From JALYUA01 sp038239305 (GTDB taxonomy: Bacteria > Acidobacteriota > Thermoanaerobaculia > UBA5066 > Gp7-AA6): 64,000 nt of DNA. The notes beneath the pieces were generated by a model. It was not told the DNA's origin and made no database searches. It was given only the letters and a program-made list of their open reading frames with translations. The stretch spans positions 56,252 to 120,251 of the forward strand of contig JBBSEW010000004.1 in assembly GCA_038239305.1 (NCBI GenBank), given 5' to 3'. The position numbers and the translations under genes were made by a program. Below, piece by piece: positions 1 through 8,419 of the stretch. Numbering within the stretch: position 1 is the stretch's first letter; every line of letters starts with the position of its first letter.

Positions 1-1029
1 GCACGGGCGCTTCTGCGGAACTACGAGGCAACGCACGACCGCGCGTGGGCCGATCGGGCGATCGCGGAATGCTCGCGCGCCGTCTCTCTCGATCCGACGC
101 TCCCGCAGGTGCGCGCGATCCGAGGCGCCGTTCTCGCCCGGACCGGGCATGCGGCGGACGGCGTCGCGGAGATCGAGAAGGGACTCGCGCAGGAGCCTCA
201 TTCGCTCGACATGACCCTCGCGCTCGCGATCGCCCAGCAGGCGGCCGGCCGGGCCGCAGACGCGGAGCGGACGTTCCGGCGCGCCATCACGCTCGCGCCG
301 GGATCCTGGCTGCCCTACAACGGGATCGGCAAGCTCTTCTATGAGAAGGGCCGGTTTGCCGACGCGGCGTCGATGTTCCAGGTCGTCGTGCAGCTCACGC
401 CGGACAACGTCCGCGGCTGGAACAACCTCGGCGGGGCGAGCCAGCAGATGGACGCCCTCGATCGCGCCCGCGACGCTTACGCGACATCCGCCCGGCTGAA
501 GCCCGGGGACGCGAGCACGCAGTCGAACCTCGGCACACTCGAATTCTTCCTCCGCCACTACGCGGATTCCGCCCGCGCGTTCGAGCGTGCGACGGGGCTC
601 GCTCCCCGGAAGTCGCTCTACTGGGCGAACCTCGGCGACGCCTGCCGCCTCGCACCCGGAGAGGCCGGACGCGCGCCGGAAGCTTACAAGCGGGCTGCGA
701 CCGAAGCCCGCGCGGAGATCGGAGTCGATCCGAAGGACGCGGCGGCCCGGACGACGCTCGCGCTCGCCCTCGCGCGCCTCGGCGACCGGTCCGCGGCGCG
801 CGAGGAGATGACGCGCGCGCTCTCGATCACGCCGGACGATCCCGACAACCTCTACCAGGCGGCTATCCTCGCCGTGCTCGAAGATCGGGGAGACGAGGCG
901 GTCGAATGGATCCGGAAATCGCTCGCCCACGGAATGTCCACGGCTCAGGTGCTCCGGGAGCCGGAGTTCGAATCTCTGCGGAAGCTCGATTCATTTCAGC
1001 GGGCAGTCATCGTCCGTAAGGCCGCATGA
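1..1029 (+). CDS. TPR-repeat protein, 5' end outside the window
   Basis: The reading frame is open from base 1, so the true start lies to the left. At least 342 codons remain. The protein is built of consecutive tetratricopeptide-type helical repeats, with recurrent A-R-x-F-x-x-A and LxP(D/G) spacing, for example around the segments ending LAPGSWLPYN, LTPDNVRGWN and LKPGDASTQS. Such repeats are protein-protein interaction scaffolds. No catalytic domain or C-terminal membrane segment is visible. Its stop codon lies just before the downstream lipoprotein, so the two may be co-transcribed. The missing N-terminus could carry a kinase or winged-helix domain, a common partner of TPR arrays in Acidobacteriota, but that cannot be seen here. 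Confidence 0.85.
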   Translation, partial: ARALLRNYEATHDRAWADRAIAECSRAVSLDPTLPQVRAIRGAVLARTGHAADGVAEIEKGLAQEPHSLDMTLALAIAQQAAGRAADAERTFRRAITLAPGSWLPYNGIGKLFYEKGRFADAASMFQVVVQLTPDNVRGWNNLGGASQQMDALDRARDAYATSARLKPGDASTQSNLGTLEFFLRHYADSARAFERATGLAPRKSLYWANLGDACRLAPGEAGRAPEAYKRAATEARAEIGVDPKDAAARTTLALALARLGDRSAAREEMTRALSITPDDPDNLYQAAILAVLEDRGDEAVEWIRKSLAHGMSTAQVLREPEFESLRKLDSFQRAVIVRKAA

Positions 1030-1064
1030 TGCCGATCGCCATCCGAAAGAAAGAAGGAGGAGGC

Positions 1065-1499
1065 ATGACCGTTTTTTTTCGAAGAGCAGGTCTCGCGGCG
1101 CTCGCCGCCGCCATCGTCGCTGTCGGAGGCTGCTGCAGCGGGGCCACGGCGATACGAACGGCCGGGGGCGCCACGCGGCCGGGGGATCCCCCCCTGTCGA
1201 AGAAGTGCCTTCTGGAGGACGTTCAGATCATCGCCATCACCGCTAACGGCAAGACCATCCCGAAGGACGCCCGCGCGCGAAAGGGCGTCCAGGTCATCAT
1301 CTGGGTGGCCGACGCGGACACCCTCGATATCCAGTTTCCGAAGAATCCCTTTCCGAATGCCGTGAAATGTTCCGGCCGGTTTTGCTACTCGATCGAGCCG
1401 CCGAACGCCGCGGCCGGCTTCTACGACTACACGGGAACGATCACGCGGTCGGGCGGGCCTCCAGTCCCGATCGATCCCCGCATCGAGATCATGAATTGA
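1065..1499 (+). CDS. Small secreted lipoprotein of unknown function
   Basis: This protein has 144 residues. I chose the ATG at 1065 because a strong AAGGAGGAGG ribosome-binding site precedes it; an upstream in-frame ATG at 1026 overlaps the TPR gene stop but has no such site. The N-terminus is a signal peptide (positively charged FRR, then an Ala/Leu/Val-rich core) ending in the lipobox-like VGGC, so it is probably lipidated and exported. The mature part has a short Gly/Arg-rich linker and then a roughly 100-residue compact domain with Cys pairs and a C-terminal segment reading YDYTGTITRSGG, suggestive of a cupredoxin- or Ig-like beta sandwich. No metal-binding motif is clear enough to assign a function. 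A strong terminator follows immediately. Confidence 0.75.
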   Translation: MTVFFRRAGLAALAAAIVAVGGCCSGATAIRTAGGATRPGDPPLSKKCLLEDVQIIAITANGKTIPKDARARKGVQVIIWVADADTLDIQFPKNPFPNAVKCSGRFCYSIEPPNAAAGFYDYTGTITRSGGPPVPIDPRIEIMN

Positions 1500-1503
1500 A
1501 GTG

Positions 1504-1534
1504 AAAAACCGGCGGGTGATCCCCGCCGGTTTTT
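1504..1534. terminator. Rho-independent terminator, bidirectional
   Basis: A perfect 13-bp stem (AAAAACCGGCGGG / CCCGCCGGTTTTT) with a 5-nt loop starts a few bases after the lipoprotein stop. The A-tract and T-tract make it usable from both strands, so it can also end the leftward transcript of the Ser-rich protein gene at 1605-1901. Confidence 0.9.
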
Positions 1535-1604
1535 CTGCTGTCAGCCGGAGCCTCTCCGCCGTCAGCTTTCAGCCTCCGGAGGCCGGGCTCTTCGTGCGGT
1601 GGCT

Positions 1605-1901
1605 TCAGCGGTTGTCGTCCTCCGTGTCGTCCGCGTCCGAGTTGGCGCTCCTGGAAGAAGAGCCGGTCGAGCCCGTGCGCCCCGCCTTCTTGGAGCTCGA
1701 CGAGCTGTCTTCGTTCGACGAACTCTTCTCGCTGCCGGAATTCTGGCTGCCCGAGGCACTCTGCGATCCGCGATTCGAGGAGGGCTCCTGAGCACCGCCG
1801 CTGTTCTTGTCGTATTCCCCGCTGCTTCCGCTCCCGCCGAGGCTCTGCGGGTTGCGGTTACCTTTGTCGTCTTTCTCGCTGTCGTGTCCCGGATTCGACA
1901 T
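1605..1901 (-). CDS. Ser/Asn/Asp-rich low-complexity acidic protein
   Basis: This protein has 98 residues. I placed the start at the ATG whose upstream sequence is AAAGGAGTCTTCG, a good ribosome-binding site; the frame is open further upstream but would run into the Ku gene promoter. The protein is almost entirely Ser, Gly, Asn, Asp and Glu with no hydrophobic core, and ends in an acidic tail (DADDTEDD). It is predicted to be intrinsically disordered. The composition recalls small hydrophilic stress or desiccation proteins, but I recognise no named family. It is divergent from Ku with about 140 bp between the two starts, which probably share a regulatory region, and it ends at a bidirectional terminator. 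Confidence 0.7.
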   Translation of the reverse strand: MSNPGHDSEKDDKGNRNPQSLGGSGSSGEYDKNSGGAQEPSSNRGSQSASGSQNSGSEKSSSNEDSSSSSKKAGRTGSTGSSSRSANSDADDTEDDNR

Positions 1902-2040
1902 CGAAGACTCCTTTGGTTTTTGCGGGAACCGGATCGTCCCCACAGCTCTCGAAAACTGCAGGAAGCGTGCCTCGGAAGCTCGCCGATATTGGCAAGGGCA
2001 TTGCTCCTGCCACGGTCGGGAGACCTCGAAAGGAGCCGTC

Positions 2041-2877
2041 ATGCGCGCCATCTGGAGTGGACACATCACGTTCGGCCTCATCACGATTCCCGTCGGCGTC
2101 TATGCCGCCGTCGAGTCGAGCGAGCACGTCTCCTTCCGCCTCCTCCATCGCAAAGACATGGCGCCCATCCAGTACAAGAAGTTCTGCAGCCAGGAAGACA
2201 AGGAGGTCCCGAACGACGAGATCGTGAAGGGCTTCGAATCACCGAAGGGCAAGTTCGCCGTCGTCGAGAAGGAGGAGCTCGAAGAAGTCGCCGAGAAGGT
2301 GGGGGACGGCGAAGGCGCGATCGACGTGCTGCAGTTCGTGGAGTTCGGCGCGTTGAACCCGCTGTCGTTCGAGAAGCCCTACTACCTCGCCCCGATGAAG
2401 GGCGGTGAGAAAGCCTACGGCGTGCTGCGCGACGCCCTGCTCGACGCCAACCGCGTCGGGATCGCCCGCTTCCATCTCCGCTCGAAGCCGCAGCTCGCGG
2501 CGCTCATCCCGGGCAAGAAAGTCCTGTCCCTCGAGATCCTGCGCCCGTTCGACGAGCTGCGCGACCCGGGCTCGCTGCCGATCTCCTCGGCGCCGAAAAA
2601 ACCGGCCGAGGTGAAGATGGCGCGGATGTTGATCGATCAGCTTTCGACCGAGGAGTGGGATCCGGCCGCCCATCCGAACGAATACAAAAAGGCGCTTCAG
2701 AAGCTGCTGGCTTCGAAGAAGACGTTCGGCGTCGCGGCGAAGGTCAGGTCGGGCAAGGGGGGCGAAGAGGACGACGGCAAGGTCGTCGATCTCATGGAGG
2801 CGCTGCGTCGCAGCGTCTCCCAGGCCGGCGCGCGGCCCAAAGCGAAAAAGGCCGCCGCGAGGCGCGGCGCCGCCTGA
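2041..2877 (+). CDS. ku: Non-homologous end-joining protein Ku
   Basis: This protein has 278 residues, the usual length for bacterial Ku. It forms a homodimeric ring on double-strand DNA ends and recruits the ligase LigD. The N-terminus (MRAIWSGHITFGLITIPV) is the diagnostic Ku opening, followed by the beta-barrel core with FRLLH and the motif FEKPYYLAP. The C-terminus is a Lys/Ala/Arg-rich tail (KAKKAAARRGAA) of the type that modulates DNA binding and end-threading. The ATG follows GAAAGGAGCCGTC. No ligD lies in this window, so the partner ligase must be elsewhere. A convergent VOC-fold gene begins three bases after the stop. Confidence 0.95.
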   Translation: MRAIWSGHITFGLITIPVGVYAAVESSEHVSFRLLHRKDMAPIQYKKFCSQEDKEVPNDEIVKGFESPKGKFAVVEKEELEEVAEKVGDGEGAIDVLQFVEFGALNPLSFEKPYYLAPMKGGEKAYGVLRDALLDANRVGIARFHLRSKPQLAALIPGKKVLSLEILRPFDELRDPGSLPISSAPKKPAEVKMARMLIDQLSTEEWDPAAHPNEYKKALQKLLASKKTFGVAAKVRSGKGGEEDDGKVVDLMEALRRSVSQAGARPKAKKAAARRGAA

Positions 2878-2880
2878 CTG

Positions 2881-3297
2881 TCAGGCCGGCGGACGCTTCT
2901 TCTTCCACTTTCCGCGGGGCGCCCGCCGGAATTCGCGCACGTGGAGCTTCACTTCCGGCGCGCTCTTTTCGCTCAGGCGGACCGACCAGGAGTCCCCTCC
3001 CATCCCGTCCTGTTCCACCCGCCGCCGCGACTGGCCAATGCTCTTCACGGCAAGATGAATCTCTTCGACAACAACACCCGCGTCCCGGCCGTTCGGGACG
3101 GTCCGCCGCCCTCGAGAGCGTGAGGCTCGGAGGATGAAGAAAAGCTCCGGACCCGCTCCCAGAACGATCTCCGCAGCGGAGCGTGAGAGAACCGGCCATC
3201 CGAGGATCGGCGCGATCCGGCGCGCCAGCGCTTCGGGGTCGCCGGTCCGGATCACGATGCCATGAAACGCCAAGGGGGTCGGGCTCTTCTTCTTCAC
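2881..3297 (-). CDS. VOC/glyoxalase-fold protein
   Basis: This protein has 138 residues. It starts at GTG, overlapping the TGA of the upstream HAD gene as GTGA, which indicates translational coupling. The opening LAFHGIVIRTGDPEALARR and the later EEIHLAVKSI match the paired beta-alpha-beta-beta-beta modules of vicinal-oxygen-chelate proteins. The family includes glyoxalases, dioxygenases and antibiotic-resistance proteins. The expected metal ligands are only partly visible (His near residue 12 and the EEIHLAV His), so catalytic activity is uncertain. The C-terminus is a basic tail rich in Arg and Lys. Coupling to a phosphatase gene suggests a housekeeping or detoxification role, but the substrate cannot be inferred. 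Confidence 0.7.
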   Translation of the reverse strand: MKKKSPTPLAFHGIVIRTGDPEALARRIAPILGWPVLSRSAAEIVLGAGPELFFILRASRSRGRRTVPNGRDAGVVVEEIHLAVKSIGQSRRRVEQDGMGGDSWSVRLSEKSAPEVKLHVREFRRAPRGKWKKKRPPA

Positions 3298-3960
3298 GCG
3301 AAGAGGTCCCTCCCACGGATCCAGAGATCTTCCATCCCGTCGAAGATGGCGTCGGCGCGGGAGAGCGTCGCGGCCGGGAACCCTCCCGAGCGCAGCGCGA
3401 TGCACGGGATCCCCACCTGGTGCGCCGCCGCGATGTCGTAGGGAGTGTCGCCGATCGCGACGGGCCGATGGCGCCCTCGGCCATGACGGGAGAGCGCGAG
3501 CGCGAACACGTCGCCGAATGGCTTGGTCTTCCCGACGTCGTCCGCCGTCGTCGCCCCGGAGAGAACGCCCCGCAGGCGCAGAAGAGCGATCGCGCGCCGC
3601 ACGACGTCCGGATCCGCCGAGCTGGCGAGGACGACCGGCATGCCGGCGCGGATCATCCCGCGCACGGTCGCGGAGGCGCCGGGAAAAGGGCGGATGCGCC
3701 CGAAGCGGGACAGCACGATCTCGGTCTGCACGGCGCCCATCGCGGGCGCCAGGAGGTCGAGCTCCGGATTGCGTGACGAACTCCTGGAGAAATTCTTTCC
3801 CGCCCTTCCCGATGTGCCGCCGGAGGCGCGACGCGGGCACCGTCCGGCCGAACCGCGCAAGGGCATCGCTCCAGGCCCGGGCATGCAGGTCGTTCGAATC
3901 GATGAGACAGCCGTCCAAGTCCTGCAGGACCACGTCGAAGCCTTTCCCCGGACCGCGCAT
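3294..3960 (-). pseudogene. HAD-superfamily phosphatase, interrupted by one frameshift
   Basis: Two overlapping frames together make a normal HAD hydrolase of about 222 residues, the size of phosphoglycolate phosphatase or beta-phosphoglucomutase relatives. The N-terminal frame (ATG at 3960) carries motif I as FDVVLQDLDGCLIDS, then the cap domain up to GKEFLQEFV. The C-terminal frame picks up at RNPELDLLAP and carries motif II (VVLASSAD), the lysine of motif III (GKTKPFGDVF) and motif IV (VAIGDTPYDIAAA). The frames switch near 3780. Motif I reads DLDG, where the usual form is DxDG/T. Either the gene is recently broken or the assembly has a one-base error; every motif is intact, which favours the error. 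Its TGA overlaps the start of the VOC gene. Confidence 0.75.
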
Positions 3961-4072
3961 CGGAAGCTCCGATCTGCGAAGATCGCGCCACGGGCTCGCG
4001 GGGCCCGAAGGCAAACGTCGAGTAGAAGTCCGGTCGCGAGGCACGGCGCTTGCGATAGGGGTGAATCCAGGA

Positions 4073-4113
4073 AGAACTCAGGGAGAACTCAGGGAAAATC
4101 TCAGGGAGAACTT
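4073..4113 (+). repeat. Tandem 11-bp repeat in a 5' leader
   Basis: Three full units and one partial unit of AGAACTCAGGG (4073-4083, 4084-4094, and a 12-bp variant 4095-4106, then AGAACTT) sit directly upstream of the ATG at 4117. Each unit carries an AGGGAG element that can pair weakly with 16S rRNA, so changes in copy number could alter translation of the downstream gene. Confidence 0.7.
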
Positions 4114-4116
4114 GTC

Positions 4117-4512
4117 ATGGACCAGAAGACTTCACCTCCGAAACCCGGCCGGGGACGAACACGCCGTCCGGGACCCGCAGACGGGAAGGACGCGACGCCG
4201 TTCACATCCGAGCTCGGCGAGCCTTCCTCCGCCTCGTCTGCGGCCATCCCGGCTTTGGCGGAAGGTCCGATCGCTCCACGGCCGCAAGTCCGCAAGGAGC
4301 CCCGAAAGAAGACTCCCCCCGCACGCACCCCGGAAGCAGGACCCGAGTCCCCGTACGAAACGGAATTCGACCGGATCGTCGACTACCGCGAGGATCTCGC
4401 CGCTGACTTCGACGCCATGGCGGCGGATCATCCGCGCTCCGCCGTGCTCGGTTCGCTCGCGCTCGGCTTCGGGGTCGGGCTTCTCGCCGGTCTCTTCCTC
4501 TGGCGGGAATGA
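4117..4512 (+). CDS. DUF883/ElaB-like membrane-anchored protein
   Basis: This protein has 131 residues. The first 75 are a disordered Pro/Arg/Lys-rich segment. A short acidic amphipathic stretch follows (RIVDYREDLAADFDAMAADHP), and a single C-terminal membrane segment of glycine-zipper type (LGFGVGLLAGLFLWRE) closes the protein. A charged coil, then HPR or HP, then a Gly-rich transmembrane helix at the extreme C-terminus is the plan of the YqjD/ElaB/DUF883 family, which anchors ribosomes or other partners to the inner membrane in stationary phase. The start follows a repeat-derived CAGGGAGAA site. The assignment rests on architecture and the C-terminal motif only. Confidence 0.65.
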   Translation: MDQKTSPPKPGRGRTRRPGPADGKDATPFTSELGEPSSASSAAIPALAEGPIAPRPQVRKEPRKKTPPARTPEAGPESPYETEFDRIVDYREDLAADFDAMAADHPRSAVLGSLALGFGVGLLAGLFLWRE

Positions 4513-4513
4513 A

Positions 4514-4537
4514 AAGGCCCCGACGGAGCGGGGCCTT
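4514..4537 (+). terminator. GC-rich hairpin terminator
   Basis: A 9-bp perfect stem (AAGGCCCCG / CGGGGCCTT) with a 6-nt loop starts two bases after the TGA of the DUF883-like gene. The T-tail is short. It lies between two convergent genes and could serve both. Confidence 0.75.
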
Positions 4538-4561
4538 CGAAAAACATCGATCGGAAGAGAC

Positions 4562-5044
4562 TCAGCGGCGAGCGCGATCCCACGCGTCGCGAGTGGCCTC
4601 CCGCGCGATTCGCCAGTCCTGCTGGACGCGGCCTCGAGCCGGCCAACCCTTCTCGAGCTCGGGCTCCGCCTCTTCGAACTTGCGGTTCTGGAATTCGCCG
4701 AGCGTGGCACTCTCCCAGCCGTAGCGATAGGCCGGCTCATAGTCGCGAAAATCCGTTCCGACGCTGTAGTAGGGACGCCGGGTGAAGTTCTCCCTCCAGA
4801 AACGCTCTTCTACGGTCGGATCGACCGCTTCGCCCGCCACGTGGCCGGCCTCCCCGCCCGCAACCGCTCCGATAGCGCCGCCGACGACCGCTCCGACCGG
4901 CCCTCCCACGATCGCGCCGACCGCAGCACCGGCCGCCGCGCCGCCCGCCGAGCCGATTCCCGTGCCCACCGGATGCGAGCCGGGCTCGCCCGTCAACGGG
5001 TCGCGATTGGCTCCCGCGTCCCGGATCTCGTTCTTGTCCGCCAT
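4562..5044 (-). CDS. Glycine-zipper envelope stress-type protein
   Basis: This protein has 160 residues. The ATG is preceded by AGAGAGGAATCTC. After a hydrophilic N-terminus (DPLTGEPGSHPVGTGIG) there is a long Gly/Ala/Val zipper from about residue 28 to 66 that can insert in or associate with membrane. The C-terminal half is hydrophilic, with the recurring bacterial pattern Y-x-x-G-x-DFRDYEPAYRYGWES followed by Trp-spaced helices ending DWRIAREATRDAWDRARR. Proteins with this pairing are widespread, uncharacterised and often stress-induced. Together with the neighbouring DUF883-like gene, the Ser-rich protein and Ku it suggests a stress-survival neighbourhood, which is inference. Confidence 0.75.
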   Translation of the reverse strand: MADKNEIRDAGANRDPLTGEPGSHPVGTGIGSAGGAAAGAAVGAIVGGPVGAVVGGAIGAVAGGEAGHVAGEAVDPTVEERFWRENFTRRPYYSVGTDFRDYEPAYRYGWESATLGEFQNRKFEEAEPELEKGWPARGRVQQDWRIAREATRDAWDRARR

Positions 5045-5259
5045 GAGATTCCTCTCTTTCTCTGTCCCTGTCGCTGGTAAGGGAGTTACCGACGGTGTTG
5101 GGTTCCGGGAGTGCAAATAGCAAGAGATGGACCAACCCGGATCGGGCCGTCGATATCGCGATCTCGCGGGGCTCCTCCCTCGATCCATCGAGATATCGGT
5201 GCATTCCGATTCGTTCGTATCGGGTGACCGGGGAATGATGCTTCGCCGCGCCGCGAAAC

Positions 5260-6924
5260 TCAGGCGAGCAGCGCGGTCGCGCGAAACGCGGGAGGGCGGC
5301 GATGCTTCGTCGCCTGCTCGTACGCATGCGCGATGCGGATCAGAGTCCCTTCGCTCCAGGCGCGCCCGAAGAACGAGACGCCGACCGGAAGGCCGAAGGC
5401 GAATCCGGCGGGAACCGTCACGTGCGGATAACCGGCCACGGCCGGAAACGTCGACGAGCCGCCCGGACCGTAATCGCCATTGACGAGGTCGATCAGACCA
5501 GCCGGGCCGCTCGTGGGAGCGACGAGCGCGTCGAGCTTGTGGCGGTCCATCGTGCGGTCGATCCCGTCTTTCCGAGTGGCCGTACGGTTCTTCTCGAGCG
5601 CGTCGCGATACGCCTTGTCGGTCAGAGGACCCTTCTTCTCCGCCTGCTCGAACAGCTCCTGCGCAAAGTACGGCATCTCGCGCTCGCGATGCTTTTCGTT
5701 GAACGCGATCAGATCGGCCAGGCTCCGCGGGCGGCCCGAGCCGGCGGCCGGCAGGGCCGCGAGATACGCGTTCAGCCCGGCCTTGAACTCATAGAGCAGC
5801 ACTTCGATCTCGCTCTTGTCGACGTCACCGAGCGTGTCGATGTCGGCGGGATCGACGATCTCCGCTCCGAGCCGCTTCAGGTCGGCGATCGCGGCGTCGA
5901 CGAGGCGGTCCGCCGGAGGGCTCTGGCCGAAAAGGCCCTTGCGCGGGACCCCGATGCGCATGCCTTCGAGCCGCCCTCCCGCCAGCGCCTTCGCGACGTC
6001 GAAGGGCTTCCGGCCGCCGGGAGCGTGGACGGCGGGATCCGCCGGGTCGGTGCCCGCCATGGCGGCGAGCAGGTGCGCCGCGTCGGAGACCGTTCGCGCC
6101 ATCGGGCCGGCCGTGTCCTGGCTTTCGGCGATCGGAATGATCCCCGCGCGGCTCACGAGACCGAGCGTCGGCTTGATGCCCACGAGCCCGCAGTTGTTGG
6201 AGGGGGACACGACCGATCCGTCGGTCTCCGAGCCCACGGCCGCGGCGCAGAGGTTCGCCGCGGCCGCTGCTCCGGAGCCCGCGCTGGAGCCCGAGGGATT
6301 CCGGTCGAGCGCGTAGGGATTGCGGCACTGCCCGCCTCGCCCGCTCCAGCCGCTCGTCGCGTGCGTGGAGCGGAAATTCGCCCACTCGCTCAGGTTGGTC
6401 TTCCCGAGGAGAATCGCGCCGGCTTCACGCAGGCGGCGCGCGACTCCCGAGTCCGCGGCCGGGACGGATCCCTCGAGCGCGAGGGAACCTGCGGTCGTCG
6501 TCATGCGGTCCGCGGTCCCGATGTTGTCCTTCAGCAGAATGGGAACGCCGTGCAGCGGTCCGCGAACCCGGCCGGCTTTGCGCTCGGCATCGAGCGACTC
6601 CGCGATCGCCAGCGCCTCCGGATTGACCTCGAGGACGGATCGGAGCTCCGGCCCGCGCCGGTCGAGCGCTTCGATGCGCGCGAGGTATTTCGCCGTGATC
6701 GACCGGGACGTTTCGGCTCCAGACTCCATGCGGGACTGGAGATGCGCGAAGGTCGCTTCCTCGAGCTCAAACGCAGCCGGCGCCGAATCCATGGGAGATT
6801 GCGCCGCACCCGAAACGGGCGTCGCCGCAGACGCGCCGCGTGAGACGGCGATGACCGCTCCGCTGACGGCTCCGTAGCGAAGGAGCGTGCGGCGACTCAG
6901 TGAACCCTTGGGCGTTCGAGCCAT
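5260..6924 (-). CDS. Amidase-signature family hydrolase, Tat-exported
   Basis: This protein has 554 residues. The start at 6924 has the ribosome-binding site AGCGGAGGAACACC. The N-terminus SLSRRTLLRYGAVSG is a twin-arginine signal, so the folded enzyme is exported. The Ser-cisSer-Lys triad is visible: Lys132 in ILLKDNIG, the Gly/Ser loop NPSGSSAGSGAA near 210-220, and the nucleophile Ser237 in GSETDGSVVSPS. The family hydrolyses amide bonds in small amides, peptide amides or glutaminyl substrates. Export and monocistronic placement exclude a role as GatA and favour a periplasmic peptide amidase or scavenging enzyme. It is divergent from a Crp/Fnr regulator with 151 bp between the starts. Confidence 0.92.
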   Translation of the reverse strand: MARTPKGSLSRRTLLRYGAVSGAVIAVSRGASAATPVSGAAQSPMDSAPAAFELEEATFAHLQSRMESGAETSRSITAKYLARIEALDRRGPELRSVLEVNPEALAIAESLDAERKAGRVRGPLHGVPILLKDNIGTADRMTTTAGSLALEGSVPAADSGVARRLREAGAILLGKTNLSEWANFRSTHATSGWSGRGGQCRNPYALDRNPSGSSAGSGAAAAANLCAAAVGSETDGSVVSPSNNCGLVGIKPTLGLVSRAGIIPIAESQDTAGPMARTVSDAAHLLAAMAGTDPADPAVHAPGGRKPFDVAKALAGGRLEGMRIGVPRKGLFGQSPPADRLVDAAIADLKRLGAEIVDPADIDTLGDVDKSEIEVLLYEFKAGLNAYLAALPAAGSGRPRSLADLIAFNEKHREREMPYFAQELFEQAEKKGPLTDKAYRDALEKNRTATRKDGIDRTMDRHKLDALVAPTSGPAGLIDLVNGDYGPGGSSTFPAVAGYPHVTVPAGFAFGLPVGVSFFGRAWSEGTLIRIAHAYEQATKHRRPPAFRATALLA

Positions 6925-7075
6925 GGTGTTCCTCCGCTTGGGGGTTTTGATTTTGCGGATGGAAGAAATATCACGCCGGCAGGCCCCCATGGCCGTTTCC
7001 GGCGGAATTGAGTGCTAGGGTGAACATGCCTCCTCGCTTCTCTCCTCCTTCTCCTTCGAACAAGAAAGGCGCCTC

Positions 7076-7810
7076 ATGCCGAAGCCGGTGGGCGTCGCGC
7101 GGCACAATCGGCTTCTGTCCCTCCTTCCCGAAGAGGAGTACGCCCGGCTCGCGCCCCAGCTCGAGACGATCTCGCTCAGTCCGGGGGAAATCCTGCAGGA
7201 GGAAGGCGAGCCGATGACGCACGTTTTCTTTCCGAAAACCGGCATCCTGTCGCTCCTCGCCCATCTCCGGGACGGGGACTCAATCGAGACCGCGGCCGTC
7301 GGCAACGAAGGCATGGTCGGAGTTTCGGTCTATCTCGGCGCCCCGGCCTGCCCGACGCAAGTGCTGGTCCAGGTCCTGGGCACGGCCTTCCGGCTTCCCG
7401 CGCGGCGTCTCCGGGCCGAGTCGGCTCGAGGCGGAGTGCTTCACGAATACCTCGCCCGCTATACGAACGCCCTGCTCGCGTCGAGCGGCCAGACGATCGC
7501 CTGCAATCGGTTCCACCATCTCGATGCACGTTGCGCGCGGTGGCTGCTCGCGACTCACGACCGTGTTCCCGCGAATGAGTTCGTGCTGACGCATGAATCG
7601 CTCGCCCTGATGCTCGGAGTGCGCCGGGCCGGGGTCACGACCGCCGCGGGAGCGCTTCAAAAGGCCGGACTGATCTCCTACACGAAGGGACACGTCACGA
7701 TCCGCAACCGCGAAGGGCTCGAGCGAATGGCGTGCGAGTGCTATGACGCCGTGCGATCGAATCTCGAGGACGCGTTTCGATCCCTGCCGGGAGCCCTCGC
7801 GCGCGACTGA
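7076..7810 (+). CDS. Crp/Fnr-family transcriptional regulator
   Basis: This protein has 244 residues. An N-terminal cyclic-nucleotide-binding-like beta barrel (residues about 10-125, with the turn EGEPMTHVFFPKTGILSLL) is followed by the dimerisation helix and a winged helix-turn-helix (about 165-220, THESLALMLGVRRAGVTTAAGALQKAGLI). The barrel lacks the Arg/Ser phosphate-binding cassette of true CRP and has no N-terminal Fe-S cysteine cluster, so the effector is unknown. The HTH carries RRAGVT in place of the typical SRETVSR. It may control the divergent amidase or act elsewhere. Proteins of this sub-type, with VFFP and a CxRFHHLDARCARWLL helix, are abundant in Acidobacteriota and rhizobia. 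Confidence 0.9.
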   Translation: MPKPVGVARHNRLLSLLPEEEYARLAPQLETISLSPGEILQEEGEPMTHVFFPKTGILSLLAHLRDGDSIETAAVGNEGMVGVSVYLGAPACPTQVLVQVLGTAFRLPARRLRAESARGGVLHEYLARYTNALLASSGQTIACNRFHHLDARCARWLLATHDRVPANEFVLTHESLALMLGVRRAGVTTAAGALQKAGLISYTKGHVTIRNREGLERMACECYDAVRSNLEDAFRSLPGALARD

Positions 7811-7881
7811 CCGCGCGGAATGGACCGGGGACCCTTGCTGTTGCCTCACGCAGATGGCATTGCCATCGCCCGGAGGTTCCT

Positions 7882-8412
7882 ATGCGGCCCTTTCCACTCC
7901 CGTTCCGTTTTCTCCCGAGTCGTCTCGTCCCCGCGATCGTGGTGCTGGCGGCGGCGATCGCCTGGAGCCCGGCGCGGCTCTCCGCGGCCGACGAGCCCTC
8001 ATTGGACCTTGCCCGCCTCGTGCAGGGCACGTGGGACGGCGTCGCCGGTCCTGGCAATCAGCTGTTCATTCGCGTCCAGCCGAAGTCGAGCGGCGCGTAC
8101 ACCTTCACGTTCGACGTCACGATCCAGGGCCGATACGACGGACGCAACATTTCGATCCTCGGAAACCTCACGGTGGATCGAGAGGGAGAAGCGGCCCGGC
8201 TCTCCTGGTCAAAAGGCCGATCCGGCTGCGATTTTCCGGTCCGGCGGGCGGGAGACGGATTTCAGGGCGCGATGCTCCGAGATTCGTGCCTGACCGCGTT
8301 CCAGGTCCCCGTGCGCGGAACGTGGAGCCTTCAGCTCGAAGGCGCGAGCCTCCTGCTCGTCAACGGCGAATCCGGAGAAACGCTGCGGTTTCGCAAGCAC
8401 GAGGGGAAATAG
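7882..8412 (+). CDS. Secreted protein of unknown function
   Basis: This protein has 176 residues, with ATG after CGGAGGTTCCT. A signal peptide (RFLPSRLVPAIVVLAAAIAW, cut after LSAADE) is followed by a roughly 140-residue domain rich in beta strands (LVQGTWDGVAGP, YTFTFDVTIQGRYDG, GTWSLQLEGASLLLV). The repeated GTW openings and alternating hydrophobic pattern suggest a lipocalin- or META-like beta barrel, with two cysteines (C in SGCDF and DSCL) that could form a disulfide. I recognise no family. It converges on the NRAMP-type transporter gene with seven bases between the two stops. Confidence 0.65.
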   Translation: MRPFPLPFRFLPSRLVPAIVVLAAAIAWSPARLSAADEPSLDLARLVQGTWDGVAGPGNQLFIRVQPKSSGAYTFTFDVTIQGRYDGRNISILGNLTVDREGEAARLSWSKGRSGCDFPVRRAGDGFQGAMLRDSCLTAFQVPVRGTWSLQLEGASLLLVNGESGETLRFRKHEGK

Positions 8413-8419
8413 CGAACCG

